Part shown: positions 30,181-42,058 of the stretch, piece by piece
Position numbering within the stretch: the first letter of the stretch is position 1
Layout of the letters: every line of letters starts with the position of its first letter
Assembly (NCBI GenBank): GCA_947646735.1
Contig: CANTFK010000129.1
Span: 310,001-374,000 of the forward strand
Length of the DNA stretch: 64,000 bases
Source: Peronospora farinosa
Lineage: Eukaryota > Oomycota > Peronosporomycetes > Peronosporales > Peronosporaceae
Direction of reading: 5' to 3'
Translations under genes and position numbers: made by a program
The notes under the pieces: generated by a model
What the model was told of the DNA's origin: nothing
What the model saw: only the letters and a program-made list of their open reading frames with translations
The model's database searches: none

Positions 30181-31037
30181 CTTTGTGACAATTGAGGCAA
30201 AGTGCAAACCTGGAGGCCACACGGGTGCGCGGCTACTGTCTTGCTCGACGTAATCTTGGCCCGTGTTTGGTGCTGTATGAGGGCGTAGTTGCCTTTGAGT
30301 ACGCGGATGTAGGGCTTAGCAGAGTTTCAACCATAGTTGATGATCACGACGGTTTTGCTATCGTAATAGACGCCAACGATTCTTTAGCAAGGTCCACGCG
30401 CCAAGTGTATCGGTACAGCAGCCGCGTTCCATTTAATGCTTTAATTTGGGACCGCATTAAAAGATCCTACGACTTCAGTCATTTACACCGCTATTTTGTA
30501 TTATACGATCATCAAACATTTGTCTGGCACTATTTGCGTTAATCTCGAGCTCGTAAATGAGATTGCCTTAAACAGAACGACACAAATCGACAAATATAAG
30601 AATCGACCAATATAGAGATAGACAAATGTGAGAATCGCATCATATTAACAGGGTAATCTGGCTTTTTATTTAAACCAATAAACCTTTTTAGATAAACTTT
30701 CTTAGGAGTATACAGTCTCCTTCGCCCTCGATAGTTATAACCTCCGCTAGGTTATAGCATTTTATCTTTTATCGATTTGCTTAACGTCTTTTTTGTATAA
30801 AGTCTAACCCTTATTATTCCCGGTAAATTACTGAAATGTCCAGTGTACCCATAATTTCTTGGAGGAAGACCTATCATTTGTTGCTTAAACTACAGAAAGG
30901 ATCGGTGTGCCGTACATCACAATGGGTCAGTCCGCTCTCAAATTGTGTTGGCTAATATTCTGCAGGGCGTAAACAGCTGGTTTGGCCATTTATTGAAGAA
31001 GAGAAGAAGGCACATACTGTAGGTATACAACAATAAC
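30181..31037. other. A+T-rich intergenic stretch
   Basis: A 116-codon plus frame begins with TTG and lacks motifs. After 30545 the sequence is A+T-rich with repeated AATCGAC(C/A)AATAT-like words (30585-30640). No gene is supported. Confidence 0.4.
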
Positions 31038-31756
31038 ATGGCAGGAACACGTACGTCTTGCTTTGAATCGCTTTGTATCGTACCTTTCGTTCCGTTTCTG
31101 ATCGAACCATATGACGTATTTGACTTTGGTATTCATTTTGCCCATTGCAGCCTACTTGTGTGGGACCATTTTCTGTTTCGTTGGCTTCGTCTTCCTGGTA
31201 CAATTACTGACGTGACGTTCATGATAATTGCATAGTGTTCCGCAATCGTAGTAATGTCTGTACTAATATCTGTACTGCCTTGTGATATGCTGACTATTCT
31301 AGGTGGTAGTGGGATTGCTGCTAAAGTTGCAGCCAATGTACATTCTTAACACCAAGACGCCAAACTCTGGGGCCAACTCGTGCTTTGAAGCCGGTACGTT
31401 TATTCTAAGTCCATGGCAGTATTGACCTTTAAACGCAATAGTTTGTTCTGTTAATCGAAAACTCATGTCTTTGTGTGTGAATGTATGGCTGTCTCGGTAT
31501 ATGGTTTGATCGGGCGGGCGGGGTATACTTTGCAATACTTCATTTTGTTTGGTGATACTTCGTAGCCATGTTGTACGCCGTTGCAATGGTCGGGTGCTAC
31601 ATAATGTGGCGAAAAGGAAAATTACGATCCGGTGAGAGGAATTTCCTCACCGACACATTTACGCTCAAGCACAACAGAGCCAACTATGGCTCGGAAGATT
31701 CAGACGAGGAGCTGCCGCTGGCAAAGAACAGGTCTCCGATGCCTCGTATGATCTAG
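31038..31756 (+). CDS. Small two-helix membrane protein, RNase-kappa-like
   Basis: Four small exons join cleanly: 31038-31050, 31151-31197, 31303-31393 and 31566-31756, giving 113 aa. The first helix is LCGTIFCFVGFVFLVVVGLLL, a short loop follows, and the second helix is AMLYAVAMVGCYIMW, then RKGK and a polar cytosolic tail with EDSDEELPL. The size, two-helix layout and basic residues after helix 2 recall ribonuclease kappa, a V-ATPase-associated protein, but the sequence is too short to be sure. All three introns start GT and end AG. Confidence 0.55.
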
Positions 31757-32000
31757 TAGTTGATAAAAATCGTCAATATGTTGTGGAGCAGATGATGATA
31801 TTCCTAGACTACAATTGTTGACCAGCATCACGTCTTGTATTTCATGTCGTCAATAACGTGACATTCGTGTCACATCGTATGAGAATATCTACGGTACTCT
31901 TATTCTATGTATCGGTCCACCACCATTCTTCCCCCCACAATCAGTTTCAGGATCTCCATAGATCGCTGAAAGTCCTTCATAACGTCCTTACAGAGTGATC

Positions 32001-35000
32001 ATGAGCGACTGGAAGCCAACAAGTCCATTAAAACTTTCGGGCGATACGAATTTCAGTGAAGACGACGAACTTTTGAGATCTCGTGACCAGCATCGGGCAA
32101 AGGTATCATCCGTGCTCACGCAGCTACCGCGTGCCCAAGACGAAGACAGTACTGGAACAAGTCCAAGTGTGCAGTCTACAGCGCTGACCACGTACAGCTC
32201 ATCAGGCCTGGACGGGCTCTATGAATCGTCAGGAAATACGAGCAGTGAAAGCAGCAATTACAGCAGTTCTGGGGTCTATCATAGACCCCGAAAGGCCTTT
32301 ACGGGGCTGTCAAATCAGGGAGCGACATGCTATATGAACAGCCTGCTACAGAGCATGTTTATGACACCAGAGTTTCGTCAAGGACTGTACACATGGACAA
32401 GACACAATGCTGCCAAGAAGATGACAGAAGAGGAGAAAGAAGTAGAAGAAGACGAAGAAGAGGCAGATGAAGACAATATTCCATTGCAATTGCAAAATCT
32501 ATTTGCCAAGCTGCAATTGACAACAAAGGATGCTATTTCTACTAAAGCTTTGACAAAAAGCTTTGGATGGACGGGAGGTGACGTTTTCCAGCAACATGAT
32601 GTGCAGGAACTGTGCCGAGTGCTGTTGGATGCGTTGGAGAAATCGTTCAAGGATACGGTGAATGAAAATCTTGTAAACGATTTATACCAGGGATTGTTGA
32701 AGGATTACGTGCAGTGCTGTTACTGTGGATATGAAAGTTCGAGGATTGATAACTTTCTCGACTTGTCTCTAGTCATTCGGCCTTTTGGATCGACAGAGAT
32801 GATGAAAACGGTCGAGGAAGCTATTGAACTGTTTCTGAGACCGGAAGTACTGGACAAAGAGAATCAGTGGGTGTGTGATCGATGCAAGGTGAAACGAAAT
32901 GCAATCAAGGGTCTGAAGTTCTCAAAGCTGCCGTATATTTTGATGCTGCAGCTGAAACGCTTTGATTTTGATTATGCCACGATGAACCGCATTAAACTGC
33001 ACAACAAAGTGACGTTCCCAAAGTATTTGGACATGAATTCGTACGTGAGCGACGAAAATGGTGGTGCTCCAGGTAAAATTGCCAGAAAAATGTCGATGGA
33101 ACGTCATGAATTAGGAGGCAAAAACTACCGCAGATCAACTGAAGATTTGACGCCAACAACGTCTTCTTCACCTCCTTTAACGCTAAATCTTGCAGCAATG
33201 GGTGAAAGATTGCATCGATTGTCGTCTATGGATGAATCACAGCCGATAAGTTTTGAAAAATGCGAGGAAAAGGAGGATGAAAGTAATGAGGATGATGACA
33301 TACATGGTGTTGCTTCATTCGACACGTGGAGTCCTTCGTTTGACCCTGAAGTCATGATCAAGCGCTCAGGACCCCATGTGTATGAGTTGTACTCTGTGCT
33401 TGTCCACTCTGGCAGCGCGCTGGGTGGTCATTACTATGCGTACATAAAGTCGATGGAGTCGGGCAGGTGGTATAACTTCAATGATTCCATTGTTAGTGAA
33501 ATATCTGACACGGAACTTAAAACAGCATTTGGCGGCGCCAGTGGCTCTGGTTATAATACGCGCTACAGCACGTGCGCATATATGCTCTTATACCGCCTAG
33601 TTTCTGCTGAAAAGAATGTCAATGTGATTTTACCAGAGAGTATTCCTCAGTATTTGAAAGACAAGATCCGCGCTGAGGAAGAAACGATACAAAGACTTGA
33701 ACAGGAGCGGCTAGAGATGACAAAAAAGGTACAAGTTAAGTTCTTTATGAAGGGATCCAAGCCCAAAAACATTGAGAAGGCAATTTATTTATACAAGACT
33801 TCAACAGTGCGAGAAGCGCTGGAAACAGCTTGCAAGGAATTTGCGAAGGAGAAGGATGTTATCGTTCCTTCGATAGAGAACGTGAGGTTACGGGGATACA
33901 ACGATTATAATTGTATGCTATCGGAGACGTACAACGGTAGGGAAGATATGCCGTTGTCATCGCTAGGAATCTACGCAGGCCAACAGATTTTCCTTGAAGT
34001 TAAGAACGATGACGAGGAATGGGAAGAGTATGACCCGATGAAATTACAACTTTTCATTCGTCGCTTTATGGATCCAGAGTTAAACGACGCTAGCAAGCTA
34101 TCCAAAAACTTGCTGATGGTGAGATGCGTTCAGGCGGACGAAGAAGCAGATGTTGCGTCTCTTTGTGCTTTGATTGCAAAGAAGTTTTCGGTTGTAGCGG
34201 ATCGTAAAATTCGCCTAATCAAGAAAAGTGCAACGACATACAGCGTTTCCGCGGCCAATATATTAAATGCAAATGAAGAAAAGCGTACGCTAAGCTTGCG
34301 GCTGAAGATGGATCTACATCTTATGAACGGAATGGAATTGTACTTCGAGGAGACGCCAGACCTTACGCTTGCGTCACCTGCTGAGGCGTTCTTTGAGCGC
34401 GAATCTAACATGATCACAGTCAACTTTAAGTTCCTGTCAAACCCAGCGCAGCCCATGCGTATCGACAGACGAGAGACAATTCGAGTGTTGAAGGAGAGAA
34501 TAGGCACTGAAATTGGGCTACCGTCGAACGCGTTTAAGCTTTTACGTGGCATCAACAGTGCAGGCGTAGAAATCAAGGCGATCGATAGCACTCTTTCCAA
34601 ACTGTCGATCGGGTCGAATCATACGGTCTTTGCATTGGAAGGTACTCCGCTGAACACTGGGGAGTATAACTTCAGACTGATGTTTTATCAACCGGTTACA
34701 GAGAGCGACGACAGCAGTCGCCAGGATCAGCCTATCGTTACGAACGCGTTACCAGATAGCAACGACAGCCAGGATTTGTTTGATATCGATGAAGTGCTAG
34801 TGGCAACAGGGAAGGATGACTCCTTGCTGAAGTTTGTGAGCCAAATCGTTATTAGCGAGGAAATGCTGGTCGAAGACATTCGTCAAAAAGTGTGGGATGA
34901 GTTGGTGGAGAAAAACTTTGTGAATGCGAAAGACAGACATCTGACTCCATCTCACATCCGTCTACGCGATTTGCGTCAAAACACCATGACAAGCGTGTTG

Positions 35001-35729
35001 GTGGATGGCCAAAAGCTCGTCGAGGCATCGAAACTGGCAGTGTACGAAGGAAGAAGCATTGTTGCAGAAATCTTGACAGAGCCGGAGACTTTAGAAATTA
35101 ATCACCGGATTGTTGAATTTGTGTACGTGGATCGCAAGTCGTGGCGTTTTGTCAAGAATATGCGACGTGAGGTAATAATTTCAACCTCAGAGGAGGATAA
35201 CCACCTTGAGACGTATTTGGCGGAAGCTGCTAGCGCTGCGTTGTCAATGGCAGCTGAGCGGCTACGCTTTGCACGTATTCCATATCATCGTGACTCGATT
35301 GACATTCTCGAAGTGGTTACATACGTGTTCTCTCCTGCTGACACAATCGTACGTATGGATACCGAGTATCAAGAGCTCTTTTTGGTGATTGACATGCATG
35401 TGGAAGTGACGTACATGGGTAAGCATGAGCGCCAGCTTATTCAGAACTTCTTGGCGAAGAAAAGTGAAGAAAAGACGCAAGCCCAACGTGCAAAACGCTC
35501 GTCCAGTGAAAACAGCACGCATCAGTATCAGAAGCCCAAAGAAGCTGCGCTGGTGATCCGCACTCGATCCAGGACGAGCGAGCACAAGGGTGCTGGGAGT
35601 GTAGGGAGCAGCATTGGCAAAAACTCAACTGGAGTCAGCATTCACACGCCAACTCATCGTACTGGAACAGCCGTAGCGCGTCACCATGCCTCCTCCGATA
35701 CTGATGATGAGGATGACACCGATTCATGA
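32001..35729 (+). CDS. USP47: USP47-like ubiquitin-specific protease
   Basis: This intronless 1242-aa deubiquitinase cleaves ubiquitin from substrates. The Cys box GLSNQGATCYMNSLLQ has the nucleophile near residue 109. SFGWTGGDVFQQHDVQELCRV and DLYQGLLKDYVQCCYCGYES follow, with a C-x2-C pair, then ERCK-like VCDRCKVKRNA, LQLKRFDFDY and the His box SALGGHYYAYIKS near residue 474. This order and wording match animal USP47. An acidic insertion and a C-terminal half of ubiquitin-like repeats follow, then a basic Ser-rich tail. In animals USP47 acts on DNA polymerase beta and in signalling; the oomycete role is unknown. ATG 32001 is preferred to the upstream GTG. Confidence 0.9.
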   Translation: MSDWKPTSPLKLSGDTNFSEDDELLRSRDQHRAKVSSVLTQLPRAQDEDSTGTSPSVQSTALTTYSSSGLDGLYESSGNTSSESSNYSSSGVYHRPRKAFTGLSNQGATCYMNSLLQSMFMTPEFRQGLYTWTRHNAAKKMTEEEKEVEEDEEEADEDNIPLQLQNLFAKLQLTTKDAISTKALTKSFGWTGGDVFQQHDVQELCRVLLDALEKSFKDTVNENLVNDLYQGLLKDYVQCCYCGYESSRIDNFLDLSLVIRPFGSTEMMKTVEEAIELFLRPEVLDKENQWVCDRCKVKRNAIKGLKFSKLPYILMLQLKRFDFDYATMNRIKLHNKVTFPKYLDMNSYVSDENGGAPGKIARKMSMERHELGGKNYRRSTEDLTPTTSSSPPLTLNLAAMGERLHRLSSMDESQPISFEKCEEKEDESNEDDDIHGVASFDTWSPSFDPEVMIKRSGPHVYELYSVLVHSGSALGGHYYAYIKSMESGRWYNFNDSIVSEISDTELKTAFGGASGSGYNTRYSTCAYMLLYRLVSAEKNVNVILPESIPQYLKDKIRAEEETIQRLEQERLEMTKKVQVKFFMKGSKPKNIEKAIYLYKTSTVREALETACKEFAKEKDVIVPSIENVRLRGYNDYNCMLSETYNGREDMPLSSLGIYAGQQIFLEVKNDDEEWEEYDPMKLQLFIRRFMDPELNDASKLSKNLLMVRCVQADEEADVASLCALIAKKFSVVADRKIRLIKKSATTYSVSAANILNANEEKRTLSLRLKMDLHLMNGMELYFEETPDLTLASPAEAFFERESNMITVNFKFLSNPAQPMRIDRRETIRVLKERIGTEIGLPSNAFKLLRGINSAGVEIKAIDSTLSKLSIGSNHTVFALEGTPLNTGEYNFRLMFYQPVTESDDSSRQDQPIVTNALPDSNDSQDLFDIDEVLVATGKDDSLLKFVSQIVISEEMLVEDIRQKVWDELVEKNFVNAKDRHLTPSHIRLRDLRQNTMTSVLVDGQKLVEASKLAVYEGRSIVAEILTEPETLEINHRIVEFVYVDRKSWRFVKNMRREVIISTSEEDNHLETYLAEAASAALSMAAERLRFARIPYHRDSIDILEVVTYVFSPADTIVRMDTEYQELFLVIDMHVEVTYMGKHERQLIQNFLAKKSEEKTQAQRAKRSSSENSTHQYQKPKEAALVIRTRSRTSEHKGAGSVGSSIGKNSTGVSIHTPTHRTGTAVARHHASSDTDDEDDTDS

Positions 35730-36502
35730 CGGAAAAGACCGAAGTCTAGACATGGACATTTTCGAGGGCCTATAATGAGCCAAGGTTGCTTGAGGACAGA
35801 CACCATTTGCGACCTGATGAGAGAACGTACGATGGTTTTTTTTTGAGAACAATAACCAAAGCACAAGATTCATGCAGGCACAACACAAAATGGCATTCAG
35901 GCACGCTCAAAAAAGGGTTCTGACCGGTTCGTGCATTTGCTTGAATCGTATCAACATTCAGTGCTACAGACACGTTTCACCGACTTGCAAACACACGCCT
36001 TCGTTGCACCTTTCCTGTGACAGGTGCAGTACTAGCTCATTAATTTCGTCCATAACATCCAATCTATTCGAGCTTGTCGACATCAGTGTGTTTTTCTCTC
36101 AGTACCGAAAACCGATTTTCCAAAAAACTTCATAACTTTTTCATTTATCACCTACAACAAGGAGAAATTATACGACAGTCGAATGACAAAATTCTACAAC
36201 TCCCTGAAGTATCACCCGATCAAAAGTAAGTGTGCACAAAAATCTACTTAAGTACAACATCCAGACACATCAATCAATAGCAACATTTACATGATCAATC
36301 ACGTCCCGTCTGCCCGTGGTATTTTTATATCTCGACGTCAATGATTCGACAAAAATCAAGATAACCAATACATAAGCTAACTGGCTTGCATACCCCTAAC
36401 CACATCAAATATACTGAGTACGAAACCTTAAAGGTCAAACAGTCGCGGCGCGAAGCGGTCGTGTGAAAGGCGTGCGAACGCCTGTAGCTTGAGTTAAATA
36501 CG
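35730..36502. other. Intergenic, no gene recognised
   Basis: This stretch contains the 3' flank of the USP47-like gene and the 5' flank of the ubiquitin-fold membrane protein gene. No motif-bearing frame or RNA gene was seen. Confidence 0.4.
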
Positions 36503-37673
36503 ATGATGGAACCCGAATACATTGAGGATATGATTGATGAGCAGTCACTGGTAGGTGGTGGTTGTTTTCAATTTATAATAGTTTGAGGAGAAATGGTTGA
36601 TTTGTAGTCTGTCTTTTTTCGATTTTGTCTAGTTGGTCGAGGATTCCGTGGGTCTTACGATCCATGGAGACAATACTAATGAAAACATTGTGGTAAAGAT
36701 CAAGACACTCAGTGAAAAGCCACTACTTGTGGAGATTGCGCCGTCGGCGACTGTAAAGGAGCTCAAGGATCTTGTCAAGACGAAAGCGAACGCAGAGGGC
36801 AAATTCTTGCGTCTGATTCATCAAGGAAAAATGTTATCGAACGATCGAGTGACACTGGAAAGTTGTAAGGTCAAGAACGATGACTTTGTCCACTGTGCCA
36901 TTAGCTCGGCACCTCCAAAGATGGTTGTCAATCAGGTGCGATGATGTTGTAGCCATTTCGTTTGATCAGTCGTTTGTGTGTGGGAGGGAGGTCTTAACTG
37001 GCTGATGATGTGTTCCAGATGGCTGCTAGTGATAGCGACATAGAGGAAAACGATGAGCTGTCGGCAAGAAGAGGATTTGACCGACTTCGTGATCGACTTA
37101 GTCGAGAAGAGGTCCAAGCGTTGCGTCTGTATTTCTACCCGCAACTCTCGGTGTACATTAGTCAAGCAGAACGTGTTTCTGGAGAGAGCAGTGAGGACCG
37201 GATCTATCGACTTGAAGACGAGTGGATGGCGTCTCAAGGACCACAATCTGAGTTCGGTATGTATGTTTGTGTTTTAATGAGGTGGATTTGTATGACTTTA
37301 CCGACAGTTTGGCTTGCTTTATTATTCAGCACTCAATGTTGTACCTACGGCTCGTATTGCGATGGATGCGCAGATTGACATGAATGGCATGAACAGCTCG
37401 ATTTTAGCAGCAGATAACGAAGGCACCGGCACGGAATTTCTCTGGGGATTCTTGATGGGCCTTTTGCTTGGTGTATTTATGCTTCTGATGGTGAGTCATC
37501 CGGACTACTCTCTTAAAGTGTTTGATTGTGTTGTTGCTAACAATACGTGATTGTTTTTCGGTCCACAGCTTCTCGACCGCTCCGTTCCTCGCAAGCAAAA
37601 AGTTGGCCTACTACTAGGTGTGAGCATGAACTTTTTCCTGAGTGTTGTGCCTCGTGCTGTCTCTGAACAATAG
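36503..37673 (+). CDS. Ubiquitin-fold membrane protein, Dsc3/TMUB-like
   Basis: Five exons (36503-36550, 36633-36935, 37019-37256, 37330-37490, 37569-37673) give 284 aa. Residues about 18-108 form a ubiquitin-like fold (VVKIKTLSEKPLLVEI, TVKELKDLVK, LRLIHQGKMLSND). A DUF2407-like segment follows: GFDRLRDRLSREEVQALRLYF and RLEDEWMASQGP. Near the C terminus is a hydrophobic stretch LWGFLMGLLLGVFMLLML, then a basic RSVPRKQK and a second hydrophobic segment. This order fits Dsc3, a subunit of the fungal Golgi/endosome Dsc E3 ubiquitin ligase, and the related animal TMUB proteins. It would act at ER or Golgi membranes in degradation of membrane proteins. All junctions keep frame. Confidence 0.75.
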
Positions 37674-37954
37674 AGCGCCACCACCGATGTGTGTTACCAA
37701 ATGTCGATGACGCGCTAGTTGCTGAGCATGGATTGTTATATATATATATTTTTTTCGCCTAACAGTCTTGTATTCTTATATTCCCTTCTTCACATTAACT
37801 TCATTGTTCAGCATTGTCTTATTTATGAAATTATTCAGCCTACATCAGTTGAGGTGATGTTTTCTTCCAATCATATCCGCTCAACGCTAATTTTCATGAA
37901 GGAGAGCGTTCTACCAGTGCTTTAGCTCGACGATCGTCTGCCTCTGCTAGCCAC

Positions 37955-39357
37955 ATGCTATCCGTTGACGAGGACGAGCAGAAAAAGTTTACTGAAGAGG
38001 AAATTTCGACAATCTCAACCACACCAGAAAGTAAAAGACGGAAAAGTAATCAAGAGGGTACGGGACCCATGGGGAAAGAACTTACTTTAGAACAAAAGGC
38101 TATTGTCAAGATGTATGTGACACGTGGTATATCTGAAGGAATAGTAAAATGCTGCTACTGTGACAAGGAGATATCATCACGTAACGTAGATCGATGGGCT
38201 TCACACCTTCGTGGATGTGCCAAGACTCCGGAAGATGTTAAGGTTCAAATTCAGCCGTTTCGGAGCAATTCGTCGACGACCAGTGGCTCCTCAACCTCTG
38301 ATCAATTTGTATCACAGTCTGTGAAACCAGAGGTACAACAGACAACTGCTGCTGATATTGCTGTTGTTCCCGCAGTATCCACAGCGCCGACTAATGTCAT
38401 TGTGGTGGCCCCCTCTCGTATGCCTTCAACACGCAACTCCATGGGTAGTGGATACAATGAAGTATTCAAGGTGCATGTATCAAAGGACTACATGAAATTC
38501 AACGCAGCGCATTTTATTGCGTACAAGGTATGATGACAGTTGTGAACTAAGAGAGCAACAAATGGATTGTATCTGAGTCGTGCTTGGTTGGTTGTGTGTT
38601 CTAAAACAGGGATTTCGGGAAAAGCTGCACGGACACAACTATCGTTTGGCCGTAACGATCACTGGACAAATTGGCCCTGATGGCTACGTAGTAGACTTTG
38701 GTGAGATTAAGAAGATTTCGCGGGTCATCTGCAAGGATCTGAATGAATCGTTCCTTGTGCCAATGAACAGCGATGCTCTGAAGGTAAGTAGTTGTGCTTG
38801 ATTGTTGGCATCGAAAAGTCTGGATTGCTCGCTGGTGTGATTGATACTGATGTTGTTTTGTGCTATAGATTACCTTTGATAGCACGAATGTACATATTAT
38901 CACGGAAGACATGGCCGAGTTCAGGTCCGTCGCAATGTTTGTGGAATCAGAATCTTGCAATGTAATAGCATTCTTGTTTCTTGTCACGTGATCCTTAGCT
39001 TTCCCAAGTCCGATTGCTCACTGTTGCCTATTATGCACTCGTCAGCAGAGGAGCTTGCCATTTATATCGTACGTATTAATCATGGTTTTATGCAACAATG
39101 TATCTTCTTATTTTTGATAACTTATACAACAACTTTGCTGCACTTGTATCAGAGCAATCAACTTGTGGACGCTTTCACGCTTGTTGCACTTTTGGTACGA
39201 ATGTCGTATGATACGTTTGCCATCACTTTGCACTTTGGTAGTGCTAATTTACTCTTATCTGATGTGTTATCGGGTACAGGAGCGCGGTGTGTGCAAGATC
39301 GAAGTGAGCATTTCGGAGGCTCATCAACAGTTTGCGTCGTATGAGCGCACCATTTAA
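37955..39357 (+). CDS. BED-like zinc finger fused to a pyruvoyl-tetrahydropterin synthase
   Basis: Six exons (37955-38527, 38610-38783, 38869-38924, 38999-39068, 39153-39194, 39280-39357) give 330 aa. Residues about 45-95 form a BED-type finger, CCYCDKEISSRNVDRWASHLRGC. A Ser/Thr/Val-rich linker follows. From residue about 165 the PTPS/QueD fold begins: FKVHVSKDYMKFNAAHF, then LHGHNYRL, supplying the three zinc-binding His. Later come GYVVDFGEIKK, a glutamate near SSAEELAIY and a C-terminal KIEVSISEAHQQFASY. The catalytic Cys of animal PTPS is replaced: the short loop reads FREKLHGH, with Glu, as in PTPS-III enzymes that make 6-hydroxymethyl-dihydropterin for folate synthesis. The finger could target nucleic acid or only mediate assembly. 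Confidence 0.85.
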
Positions 39358-39552
39358 GCGTAGAGGGCCTAAAAAGGCCTAACAAAACTTACTCAACGCG
39401 AGACAAAGACCCATTTTTAGTACCGATTATGCGTGCTCAAAACAAGATCTTATTCGTTTGTCCAATCGATCTAGTTGCAGTCCCTGATTGGCCGAAATCC
39501 CGTCCGTCGGCAACCAACCAAAGCCCGTCTCGTTGTCACCCGTCTAAAGTGT

Positions 39553-39559
39553 TCACTTC
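39553..39559 (+). promoter_or_regulatory. Oomycete initiator-like element
   Basis: TCACTTC matches the oomycete initiator consensus TCAYTYY about 95 bp before the helicase ATG. Short matches occur by chance, so this is tentative. Confidence 0.3.
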
Positions 39560-39653
39560 CCTCCCCCATATCACAAGCTGCTCATTCGTCAAAACGACTG
39601 ATCGTGCGCAACCTATCCCCTAATCTCAAAAGACCATCACTCTTTTATAAATC

Positions 39654-41908
<2,255 letters not shown>

Positions 41909-42058
41909 ACATAACTACGCCGCATTGCTCTAGCGTTTGTAAACCAAGGATACAGCGCGGTCCGCTTAATAACTTGCAATGAAAGAAGTCATCATCGCAC
42001 TCAAATGAGTCGCAAATATGTTCAGCGAGATTGTTATGCAGTTTGTTAAACTAAATTG

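Noticed and set aside
30192..30542. 116-codon plus frame
   Set aside because: Begins with TTG, no motif and no partner exons. It borders the SPFH pseudogene, and chance is more likely.
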